From positions 248,001-312,000 of the forward strand of contig NZ_PHSU01000007.1 in assembly GCF_002814235.1 (NCBI RefSeq): 64,000 nucleotides of DNA. Direction: 5' to 3'. A program made the position numbers and the translations under genes. Under the pieces are notes generated by a model that saw nothing but the letters and a program-made list of their open reading frames with translations, was not told the DNA's origin and searched no databases. This document shows positions 20,944 through 29,234 of the stretch, in pieces. Position 1 is the stretch's first letter. Every line of letters begins with the position of its first letter. The DNA is from Pseudomonas sp. QS1027. GTDB lineage: Bacteria; Pseudomonadota; Gammaproteobacteria; Pseudomonadales; Pseudomonadaceae.

Positions 20944-21034
20944 CTTCGCGGGCAAGCCCTGCTCCTACAATGTGGCGGCGTACACAAAATCGGTGAACGA
21001 CGCCGTACTGTAGGAGCAGGGCTTGCCCGCGAAG
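20944..21034. repeat. REPIN with perfect 26-bp inverted arms after znuA
   Basis: The arm 20944-20969 is the exact reverse complement of 21009-21034. Each carries the GTAGGAGCAGGGCTTG core of fluorescens-type REPs, and the two are separated by 39 bp. It lies between the convergent znuA and thrB genes. Confidence 0.85.
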
Positions 21035-21054
21035 CTTTTGGCGGCCTTGAAGGC

Positions 21055-21076
21055 GCCATCGCCAGCAAGCCCTACA
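21055..21076. repeat. Single REP remnant next to the REPIN
   Basis: GCCATCGCCAGCAAGCCCTA (continuing two bases) matches the inner part of the REP copy at 31543-31566, but lacks a partner arm. It lies 20 bp after the REPIN and 17 bp before the thrB stop. Confidence 0.5.
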
Positions 21077-21092
21077 AAGGCTTGGGTTCGCT

Positions 21093-22043
21093 TTAGAGCG
21101 CGAACGGCAACGAGCAGCTGACCTGCTGGCGCTGCGCCAGGCGAAGCTGGAATTCCATCGGATCGTGGATCAGCACGTCCTGCCCGGCAAAGGACTCGGC
21201 GGCAATCAGGCGCGACAGCCAGAAGCGCACGCAGCCCACCCGCAACATCGTCGGCCACAGTTCGGCTTCACCCGCGGTGAACGGCCGCAGACCGGCATAA
21301 GCCCCCAGCAGCGCCCGGGCCCGTTGCCCATCGAGCACCCCGGCCTCATCCGAACACCAGTCGTTCAAGGCAATCGCCACGTCGTAGAGCATCGGCCCGG
21401 AACAGGCGTTGTAGAAGTCGATCAACCCGGTCAGGTGGGTGCCTTCGAACATCGCGTTGTCGCGGAACAGGTCGGCGTGCAGGTTGGCCCTTGGCAGCGC
21501 GAGGATCTGCGCCTTGTACCGCCCAATCTCTTCCAGCGCCGCTTGCAGCAAGCCGCGCGCCTCGTCGCCCAGATGCGACTTGAGCTTTTCGCCCTCTTCG
21601 AGCATCCAGTCCAGGCCGCGATCGGTCTTGCGCTCGATAATATGGTTGCGGGTCGCCAGGTGCAGGTGGCCGAGCAACTCGCCGACTTGCGCACAGTGCT
21701 GGGCGTTGGCGACCTTGATGTGCTTGCCGGCCAGCCGCGGTTGCAGCAATGCCGGCTTGCCGGCCAGTTCGCGCAGGGCCTGGCCGTCGGTGGTGCGCAA
21801 GGCATAGGGCACTGGCAGGTCGGCGTCGTGCAGCACGTCGAGCAGTTCGATGAAGAACGGCATTTCCTGCACCGGTCCGCGTTCAACCAGGGTCAGGACG
21901 TACTCGCCCTTCTCCAGGCTGATGAAGAAGTTGGTGTTTTCACTGCCGGCGGCAATTCCCTGGAAGTCGAGCAGACGACCGAGCCCGTAAGGGGCGAGAA
22001 AGGTTTCCAGCTCAGGCCGAGCCAGGGGGGTGAACACAGACAT
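21093..22043 (-). CDS. thrB: Homoserine kinase (aminoglycoside-phosphotransferase-like, ThrB type II)
   Basis: Phosphorylates homoserine in threonine synthesis. The 316-aa protein belongs to the kinase-fold ThrB used by Pseudomonas, not the GHMP-type enzyme of E. coli. It shows GIAAGSENTNFFIS (nucleotide loop), LPRANLHADLFRDNAMFEG (catalytic loop with Asp) and LTGLIDFYNACSGPMLYDVAIALNDW (metal-binding Asp). It is followed upstream by a DUF2782 gene on the same strand, as in PAO1 (PA5495-PA5494). Confidence 0.93.
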   Translation of the reverse strand: MSVFTPLARPELETFLAPYGLGRLLDFQGIAAGSENTNFFISLEKGEYVLTLVERGPVQEMPFFIELLDVLHDADLPVPYALRTTDGQALRELAGKPALLQPRLAGKHIKVANAQHCAQVGELLGHLHLATRNHIIERKTDRGLDWMLEEGEKLKSHLGDEARGLLQAALEEIGRYKAQILALPRANLHADLFRDNAMFEGTHLTGLIDFYNACSGPMLYDVAIALNDWCSDEAGVLDGQRARALLGAYAGLRPFTAGEAELWPTMLRVGCVRFWLSRLIAAESFAGQDVLIHDPMEFQLRLAQRQQVSCSLPFAL

Positions 22044-22099
22044 GGTTAAAACTGCCAGTACGGGCGCCGCCCAGGGCGGCGCCGATTAAAGTTAAGGGC

Positions 22100-22390
22100 T
22101 CACTTCCACTCAAGGATCTTCCATGCCGGAATCAGCATATCCGGTTGGTCCGAGCGGATGAAGTTTGCATCAGTACCGTCGGCACGCACCAGGAAGTAAG
22201 GCTTGCCACCTTTGGGGGTGACCTTTATGGCATACAGAAAGCCATTTTGCCGGTATTCCTGGATCGTTTTGTCCCCTTCCGTGTGGATCGTCACTTCTGG
22301 ATCGGCTACCGGTGCATCCGACGCGGCCATGACGGCCAACGGCGAGAGTGCAAGCAGGCCGCCCAATAACAGGCGATTGAGTTTACGCAT
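22100..22390 (-). CDS. DUF2782 periplasmic protein
   Basis: A 96-aa protein with a signal peptide (about 1-22, ending VMAAS) and a small beta-rich domain with VTIHTEGDKTIQEYRQNG and IPAWKILEW. These match the DUF2782 family, function unknown. It is divergent from polA (about 75 bp between starts) and precedes thrB on the same strand with a 56-bp gap. Confidence 0.82.
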   Translation of the reverse strand: MRKLNRLLLGGLLALSPLAVMAASDAPVADPEVTIHTEGDKTIQEYRQNGFLYAIKVTPKGGKPYFLVRADGTDANFIRSDQPDMLIPAWKILEWK

Positions 22391-22464
22391 GATAACCTTG
22401 TCCCTTTGTCGTCAACGGTCCGGCTATTCTACCGCCGCACCCGCCGAAAAGGTTGATCGTACTC

Positions 22465-25284
22465 ATGAGCCAAGCTCCTCTCGTCCTGGTGGACGGTTCT
22501 TCTTACCTGTATCGCGCCTTCCACGCGATGCCGCCGCTCACCACGTCCAAGGGGTTGCCCACCGGGGCGGTCAAGGGCGTGCTGAACATGCTCAGAAGCC
22601 TGCGCAAACAGTATCCGCAAAGCCCGTTCGCGGTGGTCTTCGACGCCAAGGGCGGGACCTTTCGCGATGAAATGTACGCCGACTACAAAGCCAACCGCCC
22701 GAGCATGCCCGATGACATGCGCGTGCAGATCGAGCCGCTGCATGCCAGCGTGCGGGCCATGGGCTTTCCGTTGCTGTGCGTGGAAGGCGTGGAAGCCGAC
22801 GATGTGATCGGTACCCTGGCCCGCAGCAGCGCGGCCGCCGACCGCCCGGTGGTGATTTCCACCGGTGACAAGGACATGGCGCAACTGGTCGACGGGCACA
22901 TTACCCTGGTCAATACCATGAACGAAACGTCCATGGACGTGGAGGGCGTGAAGGCGAAGTTTGGCGTCGCTCCCGAGCAGATCATCGATCTGCTGGCGCT
23001 GATGGGCGACTCTTCCGACAACATTCCCGGGGTCAAGGGTGTCGGCGAGAAAACCGCCGTGGCGCTGCTGGTGGGGGTCAACGGTGGTTTGAAAGAACTC
23101 TACGAGCAGCTCGACCAGGTGCCGAACCTGCCGATTCGCGGGGCCAAGACCTTGCCGGCCAAGTTGCTCGAGCACAAGGACATGGCCTTCCTGTCCTACC
23201 GGCTGGCCACCATCAAGGTCGATGTGCCGCTGGAGATCGGCCTCGACGACCTGCACCTGGGCGAGCCGGATCGGGAAAAGCTCGCCGAGCTGTATGCCGA
23301 GCTGGAGTTCAAGAGCTGGATCGACGAGTTGCAGCGTGAAGCCAAGCGCGCCGAGCTGGCCGCCGCGGCGGCGCCTGTGGCCGACAGCACCGGGCTCTTC
23401 GACGGCGAACCGGCGGATGCCGGCCCGCCAGTGGCCGAGGCCCCCAGCGAGCCACAGTACGAAACCATCCTCGACCAGGCCCGCTTCGATGCCTGGCTGG
23501 AGAAGCTCAAGGGCGCCAAGCTCTTCGCCTTCGACACCGAAACCACCGGGATCGACGCGCAACAGGCGCAACTGGTCGGGGTTTCCTTTGCCGTGCAAGC
23601 CAATGAAGCCGCCTATGTACCGCTGACCCATGCCTATCTCGATGTGCCGCAGCAACTGGACCGTGACAGCGTGCTGCGAGCCTTGAAGCCGCTGCTGGAA
23701 GACCCGGAAAAGCTCAAGGTCGGCCAGCACGCCAAGTTCGACATGAATATCCTCGCCAACTGCGCCATCGGCGGTGACCCGGCGTGCGGCATCACGGTGC
23801 GTGGCATCGCCTTCGATACCATGCTCGAGTCCTACGTGCTCAATGCCACGGCAACTCGGCACGATATGGACAGCCTGGCGAAGAAGTACCTCGACTACGA
23901 CACCGTCAGCTTCCAGGACATCGCCGGCAAGGGCGCCAAGCAGCTGACCTTCGACCAGATCGCCCTGGAGCAGGCCGGGCCGTATGCCGCCGAAGACGCC
24001 GACGTGACCTTGCGCCTGCACCTGGCCCTGCATGAGCAACTGGCCGCCGTGCCGAGCCTGCTCAGCGTGCTGACCGATATCGAAATGCCGCTGGTGCCGG
24101 TGCTGGCGCGGATCGAGCGCCAGGGCGCGCTGGTGGATGCGGCGTTGCTCGGGGTGCAGAGCATCGAGTTGGGCAAGAAGATGGTGGAGCTGGAGCGCGA
24201 GGCGTTCGTGATCGCCGGCGAAGAGTTCAATCTCGGTTCGCCCAAGCAGTTGGGGGCGATTCTCTACGAGAAACTCGGCCTGCCGGTGCTGAAGAAGACC
24301 GGCAAGGGGCAGGCGTCCACGGCCGAAGAAGTGCTGGCCAAGCTGGCCGAGGACGACTATCCGTTGCCCAAGGTGCTGATGCAGTACCGCTCCATGAGCA
24401 AGCTGAAAAGCACCTACACCGATCGCCTGCCGGAGCAGATCAATCCGCGCACCGGGCGTATCCACACCTCCTATCACCAGGCAGTGGCGGCCACCGGGCG
24501 GTTGTCCTCCAGCGATCCGAACCTGCAGAACATCCCGGTGCGCACCGCCGAAGGCCGGCGGATTCGCCAGGCGTTCGTCGCGCCCAAAGGCTACAAGCTG
24601 CTGGCGGCGGACTATTCGCAGATCGAACTGCGGATCATGGCCCACTTGTCCAAGGACGAAGGCTTGCTCAATGCCTTCCGCCACAACCTCGACGTGCACA
24701 CGGCGACGGCGGCGGAAGTGTTCAAGGTCGAGTTGGGCGAGGTCACGTCCAACCAGCGCCGCAGTGCCAAGGCCATCAACTTCGGCCTGATCTATGGCAT
24801 GGGCGCACAGAAGCTGGGCAAGGATATCGGCGTCGACACCAAGACCGCCAAGGCCTACATCGACGTGTATTTCGCCCGCTACCCGGGGGTTCGCGAATAC
24901 ATGGAGCGCACCCGCGGCCAGGCTTCGGAGCAGGGTTATGTGGAAACCCTGTTCGGGCGTCGGCTGTACCTGCCGGAGATCCACTCCAACCGGCCCCAGG
25001 AGCGCGCCGGTGCCGAGCGCACGGCGATCAACGCGCCGATGCAGGGCACGGCCGCGGACATCATCAAGAAGGCCATGGTGGCGGTGGATAACTGGCTTTG
25101 CGAATCCGGCCTGGATGCCCGGGTCATCCTCCAGGTGCACGATGAACTGGTGCTGGAGGTGCGCGAAGATCTGGTGGAAGAGGTCAGCGAGAAGATCCGC
25201 GTCCATATGAGCGGCGCGGTGCAACTGGATGTGCCGTTGCTGGTGGACGTGGGTGTGGGCGATAACTGGGATGAGGCGCACTGA
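22465..25284 (+). CDS. polA: DNA polymerase I
   Basis: Repair and Okazaki-fragment-processing polymerase of 939 aa. It contains an N-terminal 5'-3' nuclease ([13 protein letters not shown], then [21 protein letters not shown]), a 3'-5' exonuclease with the first DEDD site in FAFDTETTG, and the family A polymerase with [24 protein letters not shown] and [13 protein letters not shown] at 22465 gives the standard [11 protein letters not shown] opening. It is isolated, with the sRNA locus directly downstream. Confidence 0.97.
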   Translation: MSQAPLVLVDGSSYLYRAFHAMPPLTTSKGLPTGAVKGVLNMLRSLRKQYPQSPFAVVFDAKGGTFRDEMYADYKANRPSMPDDMRVQIEPLHASVRAMGFPLLCVEGVEADDVIGTLARSSAAADRPVVISTGDKDMAQLVDGHITLVNTMNETSMDVEGVKAKFGVAPEQIIDLLALMGDSSDNIPGVKGVGEKTAVALLVGVNGGLKELYEQLDQVPNLPIRGAKTLPAKLLEHKDMAFLSYRLATIKVDVPLEIGLDDLHLGEPDREKLAELYAELEFKSWIDELQREAKRAELAAAAAPVADSTGLFDGEPADAGPPVAEAPSEPQYETILDQARFDAWLEKLKGAKLFAFDTETTGIDAQQAQLVGVSFAVQANEAAYVPLTHAYLDVPQQLDRDSVLRALKPLLEDPEKLKVGQHAKFDMNILANCAIGGDPACGITVRGIAFDTMLESYVLNATATRHDMDSLAKKYLDYDTVSFQDIAGKGAKQLTFDQIALEQAGPYAAEDADVTLRLHLALHEQLAAVPSLLSVLTDIEMPLVPVLARIERQGALVDAALLGVQSIELGKKMVELEREAFVIAGEEFNLGSPKQLGAILYEKLGLPVLKKTGKGQASTAEEVLAKLAEDDYPLPKVLMQYRSMSKLKSTYTDRLPEQINPRTGRIHTSYHQAVAATGRLSSSDPNLQNIPVRTAEGRRIRQAFVAPKGYKLLAADYSQIELRIMAHLSKDEGLLNAFRHNLDVHTATAAEVFKVELGEVTSNQRRSAKAINFGLIYGMGAQKLGKDIGVDTKTAKAYIDVYFARYPGVREYMERTRGQASEQGYVETLFGRRLYLPEIHSNRPQERAGAERTAINAPMQGTAADIIKKAMVAVDNWLCESGLDARVILQVHDELVLEVREDLVEEVSEKIRVHMSGAVQLDVPLLVDVGVGDNWDEAH

Positions 25285-25387
25285 GCCCGCCATTTGCCGC
25301 GACATGACGTCGCGGCAAAACAACATCGAAAGGCCATTAGTTCAAAGATGCCAGCCACTTATGCCAAATAGTTTTTGAAAATTTTTG

Positions 25388-25415
25388 GAACTAAATCGGC
25401 AAAACGGCACTCAGA
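25388..25415 (+). promoter_or_regulatory. AlgU (sigma-22)-type promoter of the ErsA-like sRNA
   Basis: GAACTA at 25388-25393, a 17-bp spacer, then TCAGA at 25411-25415. This agrees with the AlgU/RpoE pattern GAACTT-N16/17-TCTGA with one difference in each box. It ends about 7 bp before the predicted sRNA start. ErsA of P. aeruginosa is known to be AlgU-dependent. Confidence 0.7.
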
Positions 25416-25421
25416 GTTACT

Positions 25422-25552
25422 GAATGGCTGGTGAAGCCCTTCGATGCTCCTATGTTGTGTTAAGTGTTGGCAGATATTCCGGACGCCGCCCTAGCGGTTC
25501 GGAACTTGGACCCCGAACTTCCCCTCCCCATACGAAGTCCGGGGTTTTTTTT
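25422..25552 (+). ncRNA. ersA: ErsA-like regulatory sRNA
   Basis: About 131 nt between polA and engB, the locus of ErsA in Pseudomonas (and of Spot 42 in enterics). The predicted start lies 7 bp after an AlgU-type -10. The 3' end is a strong intrinsic terminator: CCCCGAACTTC at 25511-25521 pairs with GAAGTCCGGGG at 25534-25544 with one mismatch, followed by eight T at 25545-25552. The predicted length agrees with the ~132 nt reported for ErsA. Identification is by position, promoter and terminator; the sequence itself was not aligned. Confidence 0.75.
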
Positions 25553-25556
25553 GCCC

Positions 25557-25681
25557 CCAAACTGGCTGTGGCACGCTCATGCTGCGTTAAAAGCGCGGCG
25601 CGAAAGACTCATTTACAGCCAGTAAACTTCGCCTTTCACGCCGCGCTTTTGCCTTGCCTGAGCGCACCACAGACAGTTTGG
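25557..25681. repeat. Large nested inverted-repeat element (cruciform-like) between the sRNA and engB
   Basis: Three nested pairings fill 125 bp. The outer arms 25557-25582 and 25656-25681 match at 22 of 26 positions. The middle arms 25589-25606 and 25633-25650 match at 17 of 18, including a perfect AAAAGCGCGGCG. The inner TTTAC (25612-25616) pairs with GTAAA (25622-25626). It differs from the REP sequences in this window. No coding frame explains it. Confidence 0.8.
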
Positions 25682-25716
25682 TGTCCGTCTGTCGGGCCTC
25701 AAAAGCAAAAAGAGCC

Positions 25717-26361
25717 TTATTCCGCCGCCGCTTCTGCGCCCTTGTCCGCCAATTCCATCCAGTTCGCCAATACAGTGTAGGCCTCTTCCAGGCCCTGGCG
25801 CTTGGGCGCCGAGAACAGCTGGATGCTGATGGCATCACCCCAGCCCTTGCGGATTTCCGCCTGGACCTTGAGCAAGGTGTTCTTCGCCGCGCCGTAGGTC
25901 AGCTTGTCGGCCTTGGTCAGCAGGATGTGCATCGGCATGCCGCTGGCCACCGCCCAATCGAGCATCAACAGGTCGAAGTCGGTCATCGGATGGCGGATGT
26001 CCATCATCAGGATCAGACCCTTCAAACTCTCCCGGCCACCCAGGTACGCTTCCAGGTGACGCTGCCAGTGCAGCTTCAGCGGAATCGGAACTTTTGCATA
26101 TCCGTAGCCCGGCAGGTCGACCAGACGCCGATCATCGTCTAGCTTGAAGAAGTTCAATAGCTGTGTGCGACCCGGGGTTTTCGAGGTGCGCGCCAGGCTC
26201 GCATGGGTCAGGGTGTTGAGGGCGCTGGATTTGCCGGCATTGGAACGGCCGGCAAAGGCCACTTCAAAACCTTCGTCGTCCGGGCACTGGTCGACTTTGG
26301 CGGCGCTGAGCATGAAGGTGGACTGTTGGCACAGGCCGAGAATGGGGTTCTTGAGTTGCAT
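25717..26361 (-). CDS. engB: Ribosome biogenesis GTP-binding protein EngB/YsxC
   Basis: A 214-aa P-loop GTPase needed for large ribosomal subunit assembly. It has G1 GRSNAGKSS, the switch region [14 protein letters not shown]3 [10 protein letters not shown] and G4 LTKADKL. It is convergent with polA and the sRNA and divergent from the cytochrome c5-type gene. The order polA-sRNA-engB is conserved in Pseudomonas. Confidence 0.95.
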   Translation of the reverse strand: MQLKNPILGLCQQSTFMLSAAKVDQCPDDEGFEVAFAGRSNAGKSSALNTLTHASLARTSKTPGRTQLLNFFKLDDDRRLVDLPGYGYAKVPIPLKLHWQRHLEAYLGGRESLKGLILMMDIRHPMTDFDLLMLDWAVASGMPMHILLTKADKLTYGAAKNTLLKVQAEIRKGWGDAISIQLFSAPKRQGLEEAYTVLANWMELADKGAEAAAE

Positions 26362-26410
26362 GGGATTTCCGATATGGGCGGTGCCGGGGATGGACGCGGC
26401 AGCAGTGTCA

Positions 26411-26439
26411 TTTCCGTTTCAGTAGCGCCAGTATATAAT
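26411..26439 (+). promoter_or_regulatory. Candidate promoter for the cytochrome gene pair
   Basis: A perfect TATAAT at 26434-26439 with a 17-bp spacer to a poor -35 (TTTCCG at 26411-26416). It lies about 110 bp before the cytochrome start, in the gap divergent from engB. Confidence 0.4.
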
Positions 26440-26550
26440 GCCGCAGATTTTGTGTGTGCTTTGTCCCTGCATAGGATAAGGCCCACGGGGGCGATAGACC
26501 TAGACCGCGCACCAGAACGCGGTACGTCCCCAACCCTGAGAAGGTCATTT

Positions 26551-26841
26551 ATGACCCAATGGCTGCTGGCCGCCGGACTCTTGATGCCGCTTTACAGCGC
26601 GCAGGCTACACAGGATCCGGAGGCCGTGTACAACCGTGTTTGTGGTGCCTGCCATGCCGGACAGCTGCCGATGGCCCCTCAAAAGGGTGACCAGACGGCC
26701 TGGAAGCCAAGATTGGCGCAAGGTATGGAGACGCTGGTGCAGCACGTGACCCAGGGTTTCAAGGCGATGCCGCCGCGTGGTTTGTGCATGGACTGCAGTA
26801 CCGAGGATTACCGAAGCATCATCCAGTGGATGAGCGAGTAA
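26551..26841 (+). CDS. Small c5-type cytochrome c
   Basis: A 96-aa periplasmic monoheme cytochrome. It has a signal peptide (about 1-20), the heme motif VCGACHAGQLP and the axial methionine in KAMPPRGLCMDC, where the second cysteine pair (LCMDC) is typical of the c5/c555 class. The ATG at 26551 follows GAGAAGGTCATTT. Forty-five bases separate it from the cytochrome c4 gene, and PAO1 has the same pair (PA5491-PA5490). Confidence 0.9.
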   Translation: MTQWLLAAGLLMPLYSAQATQDPEAVYNRVCGACHAGQLPMAPQKGDQTAWKPRLAQGMETLVQHVTQGFKAMPPRGLCMDCSTEDYRSIIQWMSE

Positions 26842-26886
26842 GCCCGGTCCATAACTCTTAACCCTTAGCCGTAGTTGGATTAGCTG

Positions 26887-27492
26887 ATGAACAAACTGAT
26901 CGTGAGTCTGCTGTTGACCCTGGGGATCACAGGCCTGGCCCAGGCCGCCGGCGATGCCAAGGCCGGTCAGGCCAAGGCCGCTGTCTGCGGAGCCTGCCAT
27001 GGGCCCGACGGCAACAGCATGGCCCCCAACTTTCCGAAACTCGCCGGCCAGGGCGAACGCTATTTGACCAAGCAGATGCAGGATATCAAGTCGGGCAAGC
27101 GCACGGTGCTGGAAATGACCGGCCTGCTGACCAACCTGAGCGATCAGGACCTGTCCGATATCGCCGCCTACTTTTCCAGCCAGCAAGGCAGCGTCGGCGC
27201 CGCCGATCCCAAGGTCGTGGCCCACGGCGAAGAGCTGTTCCGCGGCGGCAAGCTGGACCAGGGCATGCCGTCCTGCATCGGTTGCCATTCACCCAATGGC
27301 GCGGGCAACGCCGCAGCCGGCTTCCCGCACCTGGGCGGCCAGCATGCGCAATACATCGCCAAGCAGCTGACCGACTTCCGCGAAGGCAATCGCACCAACG
27401 ACGGCGATACCAAGATCATGCAGAGCATCGCCGCGAAGATGAGCAACAAGGATATCGACGCCGTTTCCAGCTACGTACAGGGCCTGCACTGA
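26887..27492 (+). CDS. cc4: Diheme cytochrome c4
   Basis: A 201-aa periplasmic diheme cytochrome that can pass electrons to terminal oxidases. The signal peptide ends AQA (about residue 20). Two similar halves each carry a heme motif, CGACHGPDG and CIGCHSPNG, with axial Met in SMAPNFPKLAGQ and KIMQSIAAKM. It is transcribed with the preceding small cytochrome and ends before an intrinsic terminator. Confidence 0.93.
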   Translation: MNKLIVSLLLTLGITGLAQAAGDAKAGQAKAAVCGACHGPDGNSMAPNFPKLAGQGERYLTKQMQDIKSGKRTVLEMTGLLTNLSDQDLSDIAAYFSSQQGSVGAADPKVVAHGEELFRGGKLDQGMPSCIGCHSPNGAGNAAAGFPHLGGQHAQYIAKQLTDFREGNRTNDGDTKIMQSIAAKMSNKDIDAVSSYVQGLH

Positions 27493-27573
27493 GGGTCTGA
27501 CGGCCTGGCGCGCGGGGGACTGTCATCTTTGGCAACGTTAATGATCGATTAATCCGCTGCTGCAACGATAAAA

Positions 27574-27597
27574 GGGTGGCCTTGGCCGCCCTTTTTT
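27574..27597 (+). terminator. Intrinsic terminator after the cytochrome pair
   Basis: GGGTGGCC at 27574-27581 pairs with GGCCGCCC at 27584-27591 (one G-U), with a two-base TT gap and six T at 27592-27597. It separates cc4 from dsbA. Confidence 0.8.
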
Positions 27598-27698
27598 GTG
27601 GCCGCTGCCGTTACACTAATTATCGAACTAGAGCCCGCCCCGGTCTGTCTGAGTTACAGGTCGCGTCTGAGGCCACTTTCCATGTCCAGGAGCAAAGC

Positions 27699-28346
27699 AT
27701 GCGTAATCTGATTCTCAGCGCCGCACTCGTCACCGCCAGCCTGTTCGGCATGACGGCCCAGGCCGCCGATGTGCCACTTGAGGCCGGCAAGACCTACGTC
27801 GAACTGAGTAGCCACGTGCCGGTTGCCGAGCCGGGCAAAATCGAGGTGGTCGAGCTGTTCTGGTACGGTTGCCCGCATTGCTACGCGTTTGAGCCGACCA
27901 TCAACCCTTGGGTCGAGAAGCTGCCCAGCGATGTGAATTTCGTGCGTATTCCCGCCTTGTTCGGTGGCCCGTGGGATGCTCACGGCCAACTCTTCGTGAC
28001 CCTGGAAACCATGGGTGTCGAGCATAAGGTCCACGCTGCGGTGTTTGAGGCTATCCAGAAGCAGCACAAGCCGCTGACCAAGCCTGAGGACATGGCTGAT
28101 TTTGTCGCCACCCAAGGCGTAGACAAGACCAAGTTCCTGGAAACCTTCAACTCCTTCGCCGTGAAGGGCAAGATGGCCCAGTATCGTGATCTGGCCAAGC
28201 GGTATGAAGTCAGTGGCGTACCGACCATGATCGTCAACGGCAAATACCGCTTCGACCTCGGCACCGCCGGTGGTCCTGAGGCCGCGCTGAATGTCGCCGA
28301 CCAGTTGATCGCCAAGGAGCGGGCTGCCATGACGGCGGCCAAGTAA
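27699..28346 (+). CDS. dsbA: Periplasmic thiol:disulfide oxidoreductase DsbA
   Basis: Introduces disulfide bonds into exported proteins. The 215-aa protein has a signal peptide (1-22, ending AQA), the active site WYGCPHCYAF and the cis-proline loop SGVPTMIVNGKY. ATG at 27699 is preferred over upstream in-frame starts because CCAGGAGCAAAGC precedes it. The next gene starts 10 bp later on the same strand, so the two are probably cotranscribed. Confidence 0.94.
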   Translation: MRNLILSAALVTASLFGMTAQAADVPLEAGKTYVELSSHVPVAEPGKIEVVELFWYGCPHCYAFEPTINPWVEKLPSDVNFVRIPALFGGPWDAHGQLFVTLETMGVEHKVHAAVFEAIQKQHKPLTKPEDMADFVATQGVDKTKFLETFNSFAVKGKMAQYRDLAKRYEVSGVPTMIVNGKYRFDLGTAGGPEAALNVADQLIAKERAAMTAAK

Positions 28347-28356
28347 GGCCGCCGCC

Positions 28357-29217
28357 GTGATCGGGCGCTGGGGGACGGAACGTCTTGTTGGCCTGCATGA
28401 GCCCAAGGTCAACGAGCATCACCTGGAGAGCACCGGCCTGCCGGCGGACAACCGCCTGCGCCTGCTCAGTTTCAATATCCAGGTGGGCATCAGCACCCAG
28501 CGTTATCGACATTACCTGACCCGTGGCTGGCAACACCTGTTGCCGCACACCGGGCGGGCGGACAACCTGCAGAAGATCGGCGGCCTGCTCGCCGATTTCG
28601 ACCTGGTGGCGCTCCAGGAGGCCGATGGCGGCAGCCTGCGTTCAGGCTACGTCAATCAGGTCGAGCACCTGGCCCAGCTCGGGGCCTTTCCCTACTGGTA
28701 CCAGCAACTCAATCGCAACCTCGGGCGCCTGGGCCAGCACAGCAATGGCGTGCTCAGCCGTTTGCGGCCCTCGGCGATCGAGGATCATCCCTTGCCGGGA
28801 CCGGCCGGGCGCGGAGCCATTCTCGTGCGCTTTGGCGAGGGCTCGGAAGCCTTGGTGGTGGTGATGATGCACCTGGCCCTGGGAGCGCGGGCGCGTACCC
28901 TGCAGCTGGCCTATATCCGTGAGCTGATCGGCGGTTTTCGGCACCTGGTGCTCATGGGCGACATGAACACCCAGGCCAGCGACCTGCTGCTACACTCGCC
29001 TTTACGCGACCTCGGTTTGCTCGCACCGCAGGTGGAAGCCACGTTTCCCAGTTGGCGTCCACAACGTTGCCTGGACCACATTCTGCTTAGCCCCAGCCTG
29101 ACGCTGGAGCGAGTCGAGGTGCTGGCCCAACCTATTTCCGATCATTTGCCGGTGGCCGTCGAAATTCGCCTGCCAGGCTCCATCGGTTCTGATACGTTGC
29201 CGGCCTTGAGTAGCTAA
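28357..29217 (+). CDS. Endonuclease/exonuclease/phosphatase-family protein
   Basis: A 286-aa protein with the metal-dependent hydrolase fold of DNase I and exonuclease III: LLSFNIQVG (first strand), ALQEADGG (catalytic Glu), VMMHLALG, LMGDMNTQ (Asp and Asn) and ISDHLPVAVEI (Asp-His). The substrate could be nucleic acid, phospholipid or phosphoinositide and cannot be told. GTG at 28357 is used; a ribosome site is weak. It lies between dsbA and the GGDEF gene as in PAO1 (PA5488). Confidence 0.85.
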   Translation: MIGRWGTERLVGLHEPKVNEHHLESTGLPADNRLRLLSFNIQVGISTQRYRHYLTRGWQHLLPHTGRADNLQKIGGLLADFDLVALQEADGGSLRSGYVNQVEHLAQLGAFPYWYQQLNRNLGRLGQHSNGVLSRLRPSAIEDHPLPGPAGRGAILVRFGEGSEALVVVMMHLALGARARTLQLAYIRELIGGFRHLVLMGDMNTQASDLLLHSPLRDLGLLAPQVEATFPSWRPQRCLDHILLSPSLTLERVEVLAQPISDHLPVAVEIRLPGSIGSDTLPALSS

Positions 29218-29234
29218 ATCTCGCGGACGCCGGC

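Noticed and set aside
22429..25326. Open frame of about 965 codons on the minus strand opposite polA
   Set aside because: It is the complement of polA, which is certain from DNA polymerase motifs; the antisense product is low-complexity and shows no domain.
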